From JTS-RE9 sp964649195 (GTDB taxonomy: Bacteria > Planctomycetota > Phycisphaerae > Phycisphaerales > Phycisphaeraceae), in NCBI GenBank assembly GCA_964649195.1, contig CAZYPK010000050.1:1-31306 (forward strand): 31,306 nt of DNA, read 5' to 3'. The notes under the pieces are model-generated. The model saw only the letters and a program-made list of their open reading frames with translations. It ran no database searches and was not told where the DNA came from. Each line of letters opens with the position of its first letter. The first letter of the stretch is position 1. Shown here piece after piece: positions 23,480-31,283 of this stretch. The translations under genes were made by a program, and so were the position numbers.

Positions 23480-24763
23480 ATGGTCGATCTCACCCTGATG
23501 CCCCGTGACCGGATTCGAGCCGATCAGCTCGCCAAGCTGCGCGCGCTCATCGGCGAGTTGATCCCGCGAAATCGTTTCTACACCGCGCGATTCGCGGCGG
23601 CGGGCATCACCTCCGATATCCCCAGTCTCGAAGCGTTCACCACGCAGATGCCTTTCACGACCAAGCAGCAACTCGTCGAAGATCAGCTTGCCCATCCGCC
23701 TTACGGCACCACGCTCACCTACCCGCTTCAGCGCTACACGCGCTACACGCAGACCAGCGGCACCACGCGCAAACCGATCCGCTGGCTCGATACCACCGAG
23801 AGTTGGAACTGGATGATTTCCACCTGGGATCGCGTGTTCGAGGCGGCGGGCGTCACCCACGAAGACCGCGTGCTTTTCACCTTCAGCTTCGGGCCGTTCC
23901 TCGGCTTCTGGCTGGCGTATGACTCGGCGGTGAAGCGCGGCTGCCTCGTGCTGCCCGGCGGCGGACTTGGCAGTGAGGCGCGACTCAAAATGCTGCTGGA
24001 CAACGAGGCGACCGTGCTTTGCTGCACGCCGACCTATGCGATTCGTCTGGCCGAGTCGGCCCGTGAGGCGAAGATCGATCTGCGCGATGCGAAGATTCGC
24101 CGGGTGATCGTGGCCGGTGAGCCGGGCGGTTCGATTCCCGCCACGAGGCGGCGCATCAGCGAACTGTGGAACGGCGCCCGCGTGATCGATCATCACGGCA
24201 TGACCGAGATCGGCGCGGTGAGCTATCAGAGTGACACGCGCGATGATCGGGTTCACATCATCGAGGCGTCCTACATTGCCGAGGTGATCGATCCGCAGAC
24301 CGGCGCCCCTGCGCTGCATGGCGAAACGGGCGAGCTGGTGCTGACCAATCTTGGCCGGTGGGGTTCGCCGCTGCTGCGTTATCGCACGGGCGATCTGGTG
24401 AAGCCGATCTGGACCGAGCATGGCGACATGGCGCTGGAGGGCGGGATTCTGGGCAGGGCGGATGACATGGTGGTGGTGCGCAGCGTGAATGTTTTTCCAG
24501 GCGCCGTCGAAGAGGTGATGCGATCCCATGTTGAAGTGGCCGAGTATCGGGTGGAGATCGTGACGCATCGATCGATGAACGAACTGCGCATGCAGGTGGA
24601 GCTTTCGCCTGATTGCGCCGGCGCTTCCGCGCTGGCGAAGGAACTGGAGCGCGAACTTCACGCAGCCGTTTCACTGCGGGTGCCCATCACCATCGTGCCA
24701 GCGGGCACGCTGCCTCGCTTCGAGATGAAGGCCAGGCGATGGGTGCGGGTGGAGAGTGAGTAG
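23480..24763 (+). CDS. PaaK-like phenylacetate/aryl-CoA ligase
   Basis: 427 residues, full length for PaaK-type enzymes that adenylate an aryl acid with ATP and then form its CoA thioester. Seen: RYTQTSGTTRKPIRW with the phosphate loop TSGTTRKP at 92-99, GCLVLPGGGLGSEARLKML, VIVAGEPGGSIP, HHGMTEIGAVSY (the YGxTE-type motif), LLRYRTGDLVKP and RADDMVVVRSVNVFPGAVEE (hinge). The C-terminal domain ends with FEMKARRW, where the catalytic Lys is expected. It differs from the short ligase at 12938, which lacks this domain. It is a plausible activator of 4-hydroxybenzoate or a derivative, given the chorismate-lyase-like gene 4.4 kb upstream. No clear ribosome site; it follows a large inverted repeat. 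Confidence 0.9.
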   Translation: MVDLTLMPRDRIRADQLAKLRALIGELIPRNRFYTARFAAAGITSDIPSLEAFTTQMPFTTKQQLVEDQLAHPPYGTTLTYPLQRYTRYTQTSGTTRKPIRWLDTTESWNWMISTWDRVFEAAGVTHEDRVLFTFSFGPFLGFWLAYDSAVKRGCLVLPGGGLGSEARLKMLLDNEATVLCCTPTYAIRLAESAREAKIDLRDAKIRRVIVAGEPGGSIPATRRRISELWNGARVIDHHGMTEIGAVSYQSDTRDDRVHIIEASYIAEVIDPQTGAPALHGETGELVLTNLGRWGSPLLRYRTGDLVKPIWTEHGDMALEGGILGRADDMVVVRSVNVFPGAVEEVMRSHVEVAEYRVEIVTHRSMNELRMQVELSPDCAGASALAKELERELHAAVSLRVPITIVPAGTLPRFEMKARRWVRVESE

Positions 24764-24886
24764 GGGGAAAGCGAAAAATCAGATGGAGGATCGATGCGGG
24801 GCGCGTCGCCGGTGATCGCTTCTAAACTATGATGACCGTCATGCCCTGTTTTTTCGGTTTCCCGCTTTTTTGCTTTTGCATTCTTC

Positions 24887-25558
24887 ATGCTCACCCTCAC
24901 CAACATCACCAAGTCATTTGCCGCCGTCGATGGCGTGGCTCCGACGCCGGTGCTGCGCGATGTGTCGCTCACCGTTGCCGATGGCGAATCCGTCGCCATC
25001 GTCGGGCCTTCGGGGTCGGGCAAGTCCACCTTGCTGCACATCATCGGCACGCTCGATTCGCCGACGACGGGCAGGGTGATGCTCGATGATCAGGACCTGA
25101 CCGCGATGAACGCCGATGAACTGGCCCTGGTTCGCAACGCCCGGATCGGTTTCATCTTCCAGGCTCACCATCTGCTGCCGCAGTGTTCGGTGCTGGAGAA
25201 CGTGCTGATTCCGACGCTGGTGCATCAGAAGGCGAAAGGGCGGGATGCGGCCGGCAGGGCGAAGCAATTGCTCGATCGCGTGGGCTTGTCGCATCGTCTG
25301 TCCCATCGGCCTTCGCAGTTATCCGGCGGCGAATCGCAGCGCGTGGCCGTGGTGCGCGCCCTGATCAACCAGCCCAAACTGCTGCTGGCCGACGAACCCA
25401 CGGGGGCGCTGGATCAGGCCAATGCCGCCACGCTGGCGCAGCTGCTGATCGATCTGAACAAGGAAGAGGGCGTGACGCTGATCGTGGTCACCCATGCCTT
25501 GGATCTGGCCCGGCGAATGGGCCGGACGCTCAATATCCGGGATGGGCGGTTTGAGTGA
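24887..25558 (+). CDS. LolD/MacB-type ABC transporter ATPase
   Basis: 223 residues. Walker A GPSGSGKST at 40-48, Q-loop in FIFQAHHLL, signature LSGGE at 145-149, Walker B LLLADEPTGALD near 165-177 and H-loop VVTHALDLA. The short size and the LADEPTGALD form fit the LolD/MacB/FtsE branch, which works with FtsX-like permeases for lipoprotein release or efflux. No permease gene is beside it: the next gene is rplM and the previous is a ligase. The ATG at 24887 is the first residue of the family alignment; no strong ribosome site. TAAACT at about 24822-24827 could be a -10. Confidence 0.92.
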   Translation: MLTLTNITKSFAAVDGVAPTPVLRDVSLTVADGESVAIVGPSGSGKSTLLHIIGTLDSPTTGRVMLDDQDLTAMNADELALVRNARIGFIFQAHHLLPQCSVLENVLIPTLVHQKAKGRDAAGRAKQLLDRVGLSHRLSHRPSQLSGGESQRVAVVRALINQPKLLLADEPTGALDQANAATLAQLLIDLNKEEGVTLIVVTHALDLARRMGRTLNIRDGRFE

Positions 25559-25579
25559 GGGAAAGGGACAGATGACTTC

Positions 25580-25749
25580 GGGAGGGCGAGGCTCCCGCCG
25601 AGCCGTTCTTCACGAGGCCTCGAAGGCCGAGTGAAGAAATTCGCGCCTTGCACCACCCCTTATCAGCATATCTTCCGCGCGAATTCCGCTTTCATCGGCC
25701 CGCGGCGGGCCTCGAAAGCGGCTCGGCTCGGCGGGAGCCTCGCCCTCCC
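25580..25749. repeat. Cloverleaf-type palindromic repeat, full copy B
   Basis: Outer arms 25580-25605 and 25724-25749 are perfect 26-bp complements and identical to those of copy A (19046-19225). The inner stems are TTCTTCAC/GTGAAGAA (25606-25613 with 25631-25638), AATTCGCGC/GCGCGAATT (25638-25646 with 25677-25685) and CCGCTTTC/GAAAGCGG (25686-25693 with 25714-25721). The first and third stems differ in sequence from copy A but pair just as well; the middle stem and TCTTCCGCGCGA are kept. It lies between the ABC gene and the rplM promoter. Confidence 0.9.
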
Positions 25750-25787
25750 GGTCACATCAGATCGCTGTTTCGCACCCTCGAACCGAT

Positions 25788-25815
25788 TTGACACCGGCCC
25801 CGGTTTCGGTACACT
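25788..25815 (+). promoter_or_regulatory. Sigma-70-type promoter for rplM-rpsI
   Basis: TTGACA (25788-25793), a 16-base spacer and TACACT (25810-25815) make a good housekeeping promoter 41 bases before the rplM ATG. It starts just after the cloverleaf repeat. Confidence 0.65.
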
Positions 25816-25855
25816 TTTCCGTTCTCTATTCACCCCCGATTGGACCGGTGCCGCG

Positions 25856-26290
25856 ATGAATCGTCAAACGACCCTTGCCAAGAACGAAACGAATCCTGAC
25901 GCCTGGTGGATTGTCGATGCCACCGATCTGATCCTCGGTCGGCTTTCGACCAGGCTCGCCATGGTGCTGATGGGCAAGACCAAGCCCACCTACACGCCGC
26001 ACCACCTCGTGGGTGATGGCGTGGTGGTGATCAATGCGGACAAGATTCGCATGACCGGCTCCAAGGCTGAACAGAAGATGTTTCAGACCTACGTCTTCTA
26101 TCCCAGCGGACAGAAGAACTTCAGCTACAAGTGGATGATGGAACACAAGCCCGAGCTGCTGCTGGAGCGTTCCGTCCGCCGGATGCTGCCCAAGAACAAG
26201 CTGGCGGCGAAGATGCTCAAGAACCTGAAGATCTACAAGGGTTCGGAGCATCCGCATCAGGCTCAGCAGCCCCAGCCGCTGCCGCTGTAA
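25856..26290 (+). CDS. rplM: 50S ribosomal protein L13
   Basis: 144 residues, the usual length. It binds 23S rRNA and is an early assembly protein of the large subunit. Seen: WWIVDATDLILGRLSTRLAM near 17-36, GKTKPTYTPHHLVGDGVVVI near 40-59, KIRMTGSKAEQKMF and MLPKNKLAAKMLKNLKIYKG. The ATG at 25856 gives the normal N-terminus; the frame is open upstream through the repeat, but the promoter lies in that stretch. The C-terminus has a Gln/Pro-rich tail (HQAQQPQPLPL) beyond the common fold. It is followed by rpsI, the conserved pairing in bacteria. Confidence 0.97.
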   Translation: MNRQTTLAKNETNPDAWWIVDATDLILGRLSTRLAMVLMGKTKPTYTPHHLVGDGVVVINADKIRMTGSKAEQKMFQTYVFYPSGQKNFSYKWMMEHKPELLLERSVRRMLPKNKLAAKMLKNLKIYKGSEHPHQAQQPQPLPL

Positions 26291-26404
26291 TCCAAATCTT
26301 CAAACATGGCCTCACGCATTGCCGTGTTGTCTGTTCGGTTTTTTTTCTGACTGCCCCTGTTCCTGCCCCTGCCACTGATTTTCACGGATTAGGACATGCT
26401 ACTT

Positions 26405-26905
26405 ATGGCCGAAGACACGACCACGATCGGAACCCCCGGAACCCCCGGAAGCGCCACCCCCGGCACTGCTGCCGTCGCCGAACCCAAGCCTCTGCGCCAG
26501 GCAGGCATTCCCGACAAGGGCGGCTTCATCTGGGGCACCGGTCGCCGCAAGCGTGCGGTGGCCCGCGTCCGCATCAAGGCGGGCACCGGCAAGTTTCTGG
26601 TGAACAAGCGCGAGATGCCGACGTACTTCGTCGAGCTTCGTGATCAGGGCGATGTGCTGGCCCCGCTTGCCGCCACGCAGATGACCGGCAAGGTCGATGT
26701 CTATGTCAACGCCAACGGCGGCGGCTACATGGGCCAGGCCGGCGCGGTCAAGCTCGGCGTTGCCCGGGCGCTGATGAGCTACGATCCGACGCTCGAACCG
26801 ATCCTTCGCGAGCACTCGATGCTCTCGCGCGACTCCCGCAAGGTCGAGCGCAAGAAGTACGGCCAGGCCGGCGCCCGCCGTCGCTTCCAGTTCTCCAAGC
26901 GTTGA
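26405..26905 (+). CDS. rpsI: 30S ribosomal protein S9
   Basis: 166 residues, longer than the usual ~130 because of a low-complexity N-terminal extension of about 40 residues (GTPGTPGSATPGTAAVAEP). The S9 core starts at WGTGRRKRAVARVRIKAGTG, and the C-terminus is the basic YGQAGARRRFQFSKR, whose tail reaches the P-site tRNA. The start is uncertain: ATG at 26405 has AGGA ten bases upstream, while ATG at 26396 (three residues longer) has GGA at seven. The gap from rplM (114 bases) has no hairpin. A strong terminator follows. Confidence 0.96.
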   Translation: MAEDTTTIGTPGTPGSATPGTAAVAEPKPLRQAGIPDKGGFIWGTGRRKRAVARVRIKAGTGKFLVNKREMPTYFVELRDQGDVLAPLAATQMTGKVDVYVNANGGGYMGQAGAVKLGVARALMSYDPTLEPILREHSMLSRDSRKVERKKYGQAGARRRFQFSKR

Positions 26906-26940
26906 TCCCGCATCGCGGCATACAACCGGATTCAAATCGC

Positions 26941-26992
26941 AAAGCCCCTGCGATGGACCGCAAAGCCGCCGTCCTTCGCAGGGGTTTTGTGT
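26941..26992 (+). terminator. Rho-independent terminator after rpsI
   Basis: AAAGCCCCTGCGA (26941-26953) pairs with TCGCAGGGGTTT (26976-26987), a 12-bp GC-rich stem, followed by TTTTGTGTTTTGTTTT. The loop is about 22 bases. It ends the rplM-rpsI unit and is the clearest intrinsic terminator in the window. Confidence 0.85.
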
Positions 26993-27004
26993 TTTGTTTT
27001 GCGT

Positions 27005-27067
27005 GTGGCTGGGGCTTCGCGGACTCAGCCCCAGCCACCCAAAGCCAGCCCTCAGCCCCAGCCACCC
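27005..27067. repeat. GTGGCTGGGGCT hairpin and CAGCCCCAGCCACCC repeats
   Basis: GTGGCTGGGGCT (27005-27016) pairs perfectly with AGCCCCAGCCAC (27027-27038). The right arm is then repeated as CAGCCCCAGCCACCC at 27026-27040 and 27053-27067. It sits just after the rpsI terminator and before the Hsp20 gene. Confidence 0.75.
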
Positions 27068-27116
27068 GGAATCCCGTTGCGGTAGAATCTTCGGTTCCTT
27101 CCGTCGAGATGCAGCC

Positions 27117-27536
27117 ATGATCAAAACCGCCAGGCGTGAACCTTCCACCACCCATCCTGAAAAAACAGGGCGGCAGTGGGTGTTGCAGTCCATCACCCGC
27201 AAGTTCGGCTTCTGCCCGGTCGATACCTGGACCCCCTCGGTCAACCTCTATCAGCTTGAAGGCCGCGTGGAGGTCTGCTTCGATCTTGCCGGGGTCGATC
27301 CCAAGAGCATCGATGTGCAGATCGAGCAGGGCCGGCTCACCGTGACGGGCAGCCGGGCGACGCCCGAGCCGGCGCGTGAAGCGGGTGAACCGATCCGCAT
27401 CGTGGCGATGGAGATCGACCACGGGCAGTTCTGCCGCGTGATCGCCCTGCCGGAGCAGGTGGACATTCGCAAGGCGGATTCCGAATACAAGGCCGGCCTG
27501 CTGTGGGTGCGCATCCCGCTCAAAGGCAGGCGGTAG
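27117..27536 (+). CDS. Hsp20/alpha-crystallin family small heat-shock protein
   Basis: 139 residues. The alpha-crystallin domain covers about 45-135: TWTPSVNLYQLEGRVEVCFD, LAGVDPKSIDVQIEQGRLTV (the consensus beta strands), and near the end the motif-like GLLWVRIPLK, which takes the place of the usual GVL-I-P signature (GxLxVxIP). Such proteins bind unfolding proteins without ATP. The ATG at 27117 is preferred; the frame is open upstream but through repeats. It is 124 bases upstream of lon, so the pair would couple holding and degrading damaged proteins. TAGAAT at 27083-27088 may be a -10. No CIRCE element was seen. Confidence 0.85.
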   Translation: MIKTARREPSTTHPEKTGRQWVLQSITRKFGFCPVDTWTPSVNLYQLEGRVEVCFDLAGVDPKSIDVQIEQGRLTVTGSRATPEPAREAGEPIRIVAMEIDHGQFCRVIALPEQVDIRKADSEYKAGLLWVRIPLKGRR

Positions 27537-27545
27537 GGGGGCAGA

Positions 27546-27645
27546 GGACAGGAGACAGGAGACAGGGAACAGGAGACAGAGATTTCAGATTTGAAATTTC
27601 AGATTTGAAATCCGAAATCAAAAATCCGAAATCCGAAATCATAAA
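27546..27645. repeat. Heptamer arrays in front of lon
   Basis: At 27546-27580 is a tandem GGAGACA-type array, the reverse complement of the tails at 3571-3600 and 4603-4645. At 27581-27645 follows an AT-rich array of ATTTCAGATTTGAAAT and CCGAAATC units, partly inverted. The array ends 15 bases before the lon ATG and must contain or replace its promoter and leader. Confidence 0.8.
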
Positions 27646-27660
27646 GACGACTGGATTGAC

Positions 27661-30183
27661 ATGATCATATTTACTGAAAACGAATCCATCGACATCAACG
27701 CTCCTCGCTCGGGAAAAGGGGAAAAATCCGGGGGCAGGTCCGGGGGGAAATCCGGGGGTTCCGCGCCGCCGCCCATCCCGGAGGTTGTGCCGGTGCTGCC
27801 CATCCGAGGCATCGTCACCTTCCCCGGCACCATCGTGCCGCTGGGGGTTGGCCGGCCTTCGAGTCGAAAGCTGCTCGATGAATCGCTGCCGAACTCCAAG
27901 GTGATCGCCGTCGTCGCCCAGCGTGATGAGGATCATGACGATCCCGGCGCCGATGATCTCTACCGCGTGGGCACGCTGGTCAACGTGCTCAAGCTGATCC
28001 GCCAGCCCGATGACACGGTCTCGATCATCGTGCATGGCATCACCCGCGTCCGCCTGGAGGAGTTCGTTCAGAAAAAGCCTTATTTCAAGGCGAAAATCTC
28101 CCGCCTCAACGAGGTCAAGAGCAACGTCACCAGGCGGTCCAAGGCCGCCGCCGCGCAGGTGCGCGAACAGGCCCGCGAACTCATCGAGCTTTCACCCACC
28201 GCGCCCGAACAGGCGCTGTCGGTGCTGATGAACATCGAGGAACCCAGCGGCCTGAGCGACTTCCTGGCGGCCAACCTCAACCTCAACGTCGAACAGCAGC
28301 AGGACCTGCTCGAAGAACTCGATGTCGCCCGCCGCATCCGCACCGTGCATCAGTATGTTTCCGATCAGCTCGAAATCGCCAAGCTGCAACGCAAGATTCA
28401 GGATGATGTGCAATCCTCCATCAACGACTCGCAGCGAAAGCTCTTTCTCCGCGAGCAGGTGAAGGCGATCCAGCGCGAGCTGGGCGAAGAGGACGGCTCG
28501 GCCGATGAAACGATCGAAAACCTGCGGCGAAAACTGGAGGCGGTCAACCCGCCTGAGAAGGTGATGCTCGAAGCCCATCGTGACATGGAGCGGCTGCGGT
28601 CGATTCCGCCTGCAAGCCCCGAATACTCGCTGATCCTGACCTACCTCGAACTGCTGGCCGACCTGCCCTGGCGCGAGTCGAGCAAGGATCATCTGGACTT
28701 GGCGCGTGCCTGGCAGATTCTCGATCGCGATCATTACGGCCTGACCAAGGTGAAGAAACGGATCATCGAATACCTGGCGGTGCGCAAGCTCAACCCCGAC
28801 CGCCGCGGGCCGATTCTCTGCTTTGCCGGTCCGCCCGGCGTGGGCAAGACGAGCCTGGGGCAGTCGATCGCCGACGCCCTTGGCCGCAAGTTTGCGAGGC
28901 TGAGCCTGGGCGGCATCCGCGATGAGGCGGAGATTCGCGGCCATCGTCGCACCTACATCGGGGCGATGCCCGGCCGCATCATTCAGGAGCTTCGCAGAGC
29001 CGGCACGAACAACCCGGTGATGATGCTCGATGAGATCGACAAGCTCGGCGCCGATTTTCGCGGTGATCCTTCCAGCGCGCTGCTGGAGGTGCTCGATCCG
29101 CGTCAGAACCATGAGTTCACCGATCGCTATCTCGATCTGCCTTTCGATCTTTCGCAGATCATCTTCATCAGCACCGCCAACTACATGGGCAACGTGCCCG
29201 CGCCTTTGCGCGACCGCATGGAGCAGATCGATCTGCCCGGCTACACCGACAACGACAAGCTGCACATCGCCAGGCAATATCTCGTGCCCCGTCAGCTCAA
29301 GGAAAACGGCCTGAAAACCGCGCAGTGCAAGTGGAACAACGACGGCATCAGGAAAGCCATCGAGGATTACACGCGCGAGGCGGGCGTGCGCGATCTGGAA
29401 CGGCAGATCGGCTCCGTCTGCCGGGGCGTGGCGGCCAAGGTCGCGGCCATGCGCCATCCGGGGAAGAGGAAGTGGACCATCGGCGCGGCCCAGGTGCGCG
29501 AGTACCTGGGCGCCGAAAAGTTCTTCCGCGAAGTCGATAGCCGAACCAAGACCAGCGGCGTGGTGGTCGGTCTGGCTTATACCTCCGTCGGCGGCGAGAT
29601 TCTCTTCATCGAGGCCGCCAGCTACGGCGGCAAGGGGCGCGTCACGCTCACGGGCCACATCGGCGATGTGATGAAGGAATCCGCCTCCGCCGCGATGAGC
29701 CTCTTCAAGAGCCACGCCACGCGATATCACTACGACCTCAAGCGGCTCAACGAGCGCGACATCCACATCCACGTCCCCACCGGCGCCGTGCCCAAGGATG
29801 GCCCCAGCGCCGGCGTGGCCATGTACACCGCGATCGTCTCCCTGCTGATGGATGTGCCTGTCAAGCCTCGCGTCGCCATGACCGGCGAAATCACGCTGCG
29901 CGGCCTCGTGCTCCCCATCGGCGGCGTCAAGGAGAAAACCCTCGCCGCAGCCAGGGCGGGCATCACCACCGTGATCCTGCCTGAGAAAAACGAACGCGAT
30001 CTGGAGGAGGTCGATGCCCAGGTTCGCAGGAAGCTCAAGTTCGTGTTCGCCTCCAATGTCGATCAGCTCGTCGAACACGCCTTCGACGCCGCCGCCATGA
30101 AGCGGGCCATCGCCGCCAATCAAAAACGTCAGGACAAGGCGGCCAGACGCAAGGCCGACAAGGCGACACCGCCCTCCAATTAG
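27661..30183 (+). CDS. lon: ATP-dependent protease Lon
   Basis: 840 residues. Cytoplasmic AAA+ serine protease that degrades damaged and regulatory proteins. An N-terminal Gly/Ser/Lys-rich run (SGKGEKSGGRSGGKSGGS, ~15-33) precedes the LON substrate domain (VVPVLPIRGIVTFPGTIVPL). A coiled-coil region follows (around 220-300), then AAA+ Walker A GPPGVGKT at 390-397 and Walker B MMLDEIDKLG. The protease domain has the catalytic Ser716 in GPSAG (with PKD before it) and Lys759 in GGVKEK, spaced 43 residues as in E. coli Lon. Length is near the family norm (~780-820); the extra is the N-terminal run. The ATG at 27661 has only a weak ribosome site (AAAG at -14) beside the heptamer arrays. Confidence 0.96.
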   Translation: MIIFTENESIDINAPRSGKGEKSGGRSGGKSGGSAPPPIPEVVPVLPIRGIVTFPGTIVPLGVGRPSSRKLLDESLPNSKVIAVVAQRDEDHDDPGADDLYRVGTLVNVLKLIRQPDDTVSIIVHGITRVRLEEFVQKKPYFKAKISRLNEVKSNVTRRSKAAAAQVREQARELIELSPTAPEQALSVLMNIEEPSGLSDFLAANLNLNVEQQQDLLEELDVARRIRTVHQYVSDQLEIAKLQRKIQDDVQSSINDSQRKLFLREQVKAIQRELGEEDGSADETIENLRRKLEAVNPPEKVMLEAHRDMERLRSIPPASPEYSLILTYLELLADLPWRESSKDHLDLARAWQILDRDHYGLTKVKKRIIEYLAVRKLNPDRRGPILCFAGPPGVGKTSLGQSIADALGRKFARLSLGGIRDEAEIRGHRRTYIGAMPGRIIQELRRAGTNNPVMMLDEIDKLGADFRGDPSSALLEVLDPRQNHEFTDRYLDLPFDLSQIIFISTANYMGNVPAPLRDRMEQIDLPGYTDNDKLHIARQYLVPRQLKENGLKTAQCKWNNDGIRKAIEDYTREAGVRDLERQIGSVCRGVAAKVAAMRHPGKRKWTIGAAQVREYLGAEKFFREVDSRTKTSGVVVGLAYTSVGGEILFIEAASYGGKGRVTLTGHIGDVMKESASAAMSLFKSHATRYHYDLKRLNERDIHIHVPTGAVPKDGPSAGVAMYTAIVSLLMDVPVKPRVAMTGEITLRGLVLPIGGVKEKTLAAARAGITTVILPEKNERDLEEVDAQVRRKLKFVFASNVDQLVEHAFDAAAMKRAIAANQKRQDKAARRKADKATPPSN

Positions 30184-30257
30184 CCGTTCGCCTCGGCGAA
30201 CGAAGTCAACGAACCGCCATGTTTTCCGCAGTTGATCTTCATCGAAACGGTCCCACC

Positions 30258-31283
30258 ATGAAAAACCTTCTCGCCTTCATCATCGCGCTTTCGCCCTTCA
30301 TCGCCGCCGCCCCGTCCCATGCCGACGACGCCAAACCCAAGCCGCTGCGCGTCCTGGTCATCACCGGCGGCTGCTGTCACGACTATGCGTACCAGACGAA
30401 GAAGTTTCAGGAAGGGGCGGCCAAAATCGCCAACATCGAATGGGTCGTCGAACTCGATCCCCGCAAAGGCACGGAAGGGGAGATCGAGCTTTACTCCAAG
30501 CCCGACTGGGCCAAGGGCTTTGATGTGGTGGTACACAACGAATGCTTCGCCAACACCAGCCGTCCCGAATACATCCGCTCGATCACCGAGGTTCACAAGG
30601 CCGGCGTGCCCGCGGTGGTGATCCACTGCGCGATGCACACCTACCGCGCGGCCAAGATCGATGACTGGCGCGAGTTCCTGGGCGTGTCCAGTTTCATGCA
30701 CGAGCATCAGAGCAACTATGCCGTCGATGTGGTCGTGAAGGATCATCCGATCATGAAAGGCTTCCCCGCCGACTGGAAGACGCCCAAGGATGAGCTTTAC
30801 GTGCTGCAGAAAGTGTGGCCCAACACCACCATCCTCGCCACCTCCAAAAGCGAGAAAAACGGCACGGAACATGGCGTTTTCTGGACCAACCAATACGGCA
30901 AGGCCCGCGTGTTCGGCACGACCTACGGCCACGGCAACGAGACATGGGAGGATCAGGTCTTCGTCGCCGCCGTCACCCGCGGCCTGCTCTGGGCGGCCGG
31001 CAAACTCGATGACCACGGCAAGCCCGCCAAAGGTTATGAACCCGATCCCAAAGCAGCCTCGGCAGCCGGCGAGAAGGCAACCGACTGGTCGCATCAGATC
31101 GCCGCGAAACTGACCGGCGATGAAAAACCCGTCGCGCTCTTCAACGGCAAGGACCTCACCGGTTGGGAGGGGCTCAAGGAACGATGGTCCGTCGAGGAGG
31201 GCGTCATCGTCGGTCGCAACAATGACAAGGTCCCCACCAGCACCTATCCCTGGGGTGTGGCAAATCTTCCCGGCAAGTTCTAA
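30258..31283 (+). CDS. Secreted ThuA-like protein with truncated DUF1080 tail
   Basis: 341 residues. The ATG at 30258 starts a signal peptide (MKNLLAFIIALSPFIAAAPSHA) that would be cut before DDAKP. The ThuA fold (glutamine-amidotransferase-like, named from trehalose utilisation) covers about 30-260: LRVLVITGGCCHDYAYQTKK, FDVVVHNECFANTS, AGVPAVVIHCAMHTYR, KDHPIMKGFPADWK and GKARVFGTTYGHGNETWED. After a linker, a DUF1080 (3-keto-disaccharide hydrolase-type) module begins at PVALFNGKDLTGWEGL but stops after about 50 residues, against about 180-200 normally. Either the gene is cut short by a recent mutation or insertion (the stop TAA lies in TAAGCCGC, like several repeat-linked stops), or there is a frame error. 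Likely a carbohydrate-related periplasmic protein. Confidence 0.85.
   Translation: MKNLLAFIIALSPFIAAAPSHADDAKPKPLRVLVITGGCCHDYAYQTKKFQEGAAKIANIEWVVELDPRKGTEGEIELYSKPDWAKGFDVVVHNECFANTSRPEYIRSITEVHKAGVPAVVIHCAMHTYRAAKIDDWREFLGVSSFMHEHQSNYAVDVVVKDHPIMKGFPADWKTPKDELYVLQKVWPNTTILATSKSEKNGTEHGVFWTNQYGKARVFGTTYGHGNETWEDQVFVAAVTRGLLWAAGKLDDHGKPAKGYEPDPKAASAAGEKATDWSHQIAAKLTGDEKPVALFNGKDLTGWEGLKERWSVEEGVIVGRNNDKVPTSTYPWGVANLPGKF

Noticed and set aside
28192..30123. Long minus-strand open frame opposite lon
   Set aside because: lon is certain from its motifs and catalytic residues; the opposite frame has no recognisable domain.
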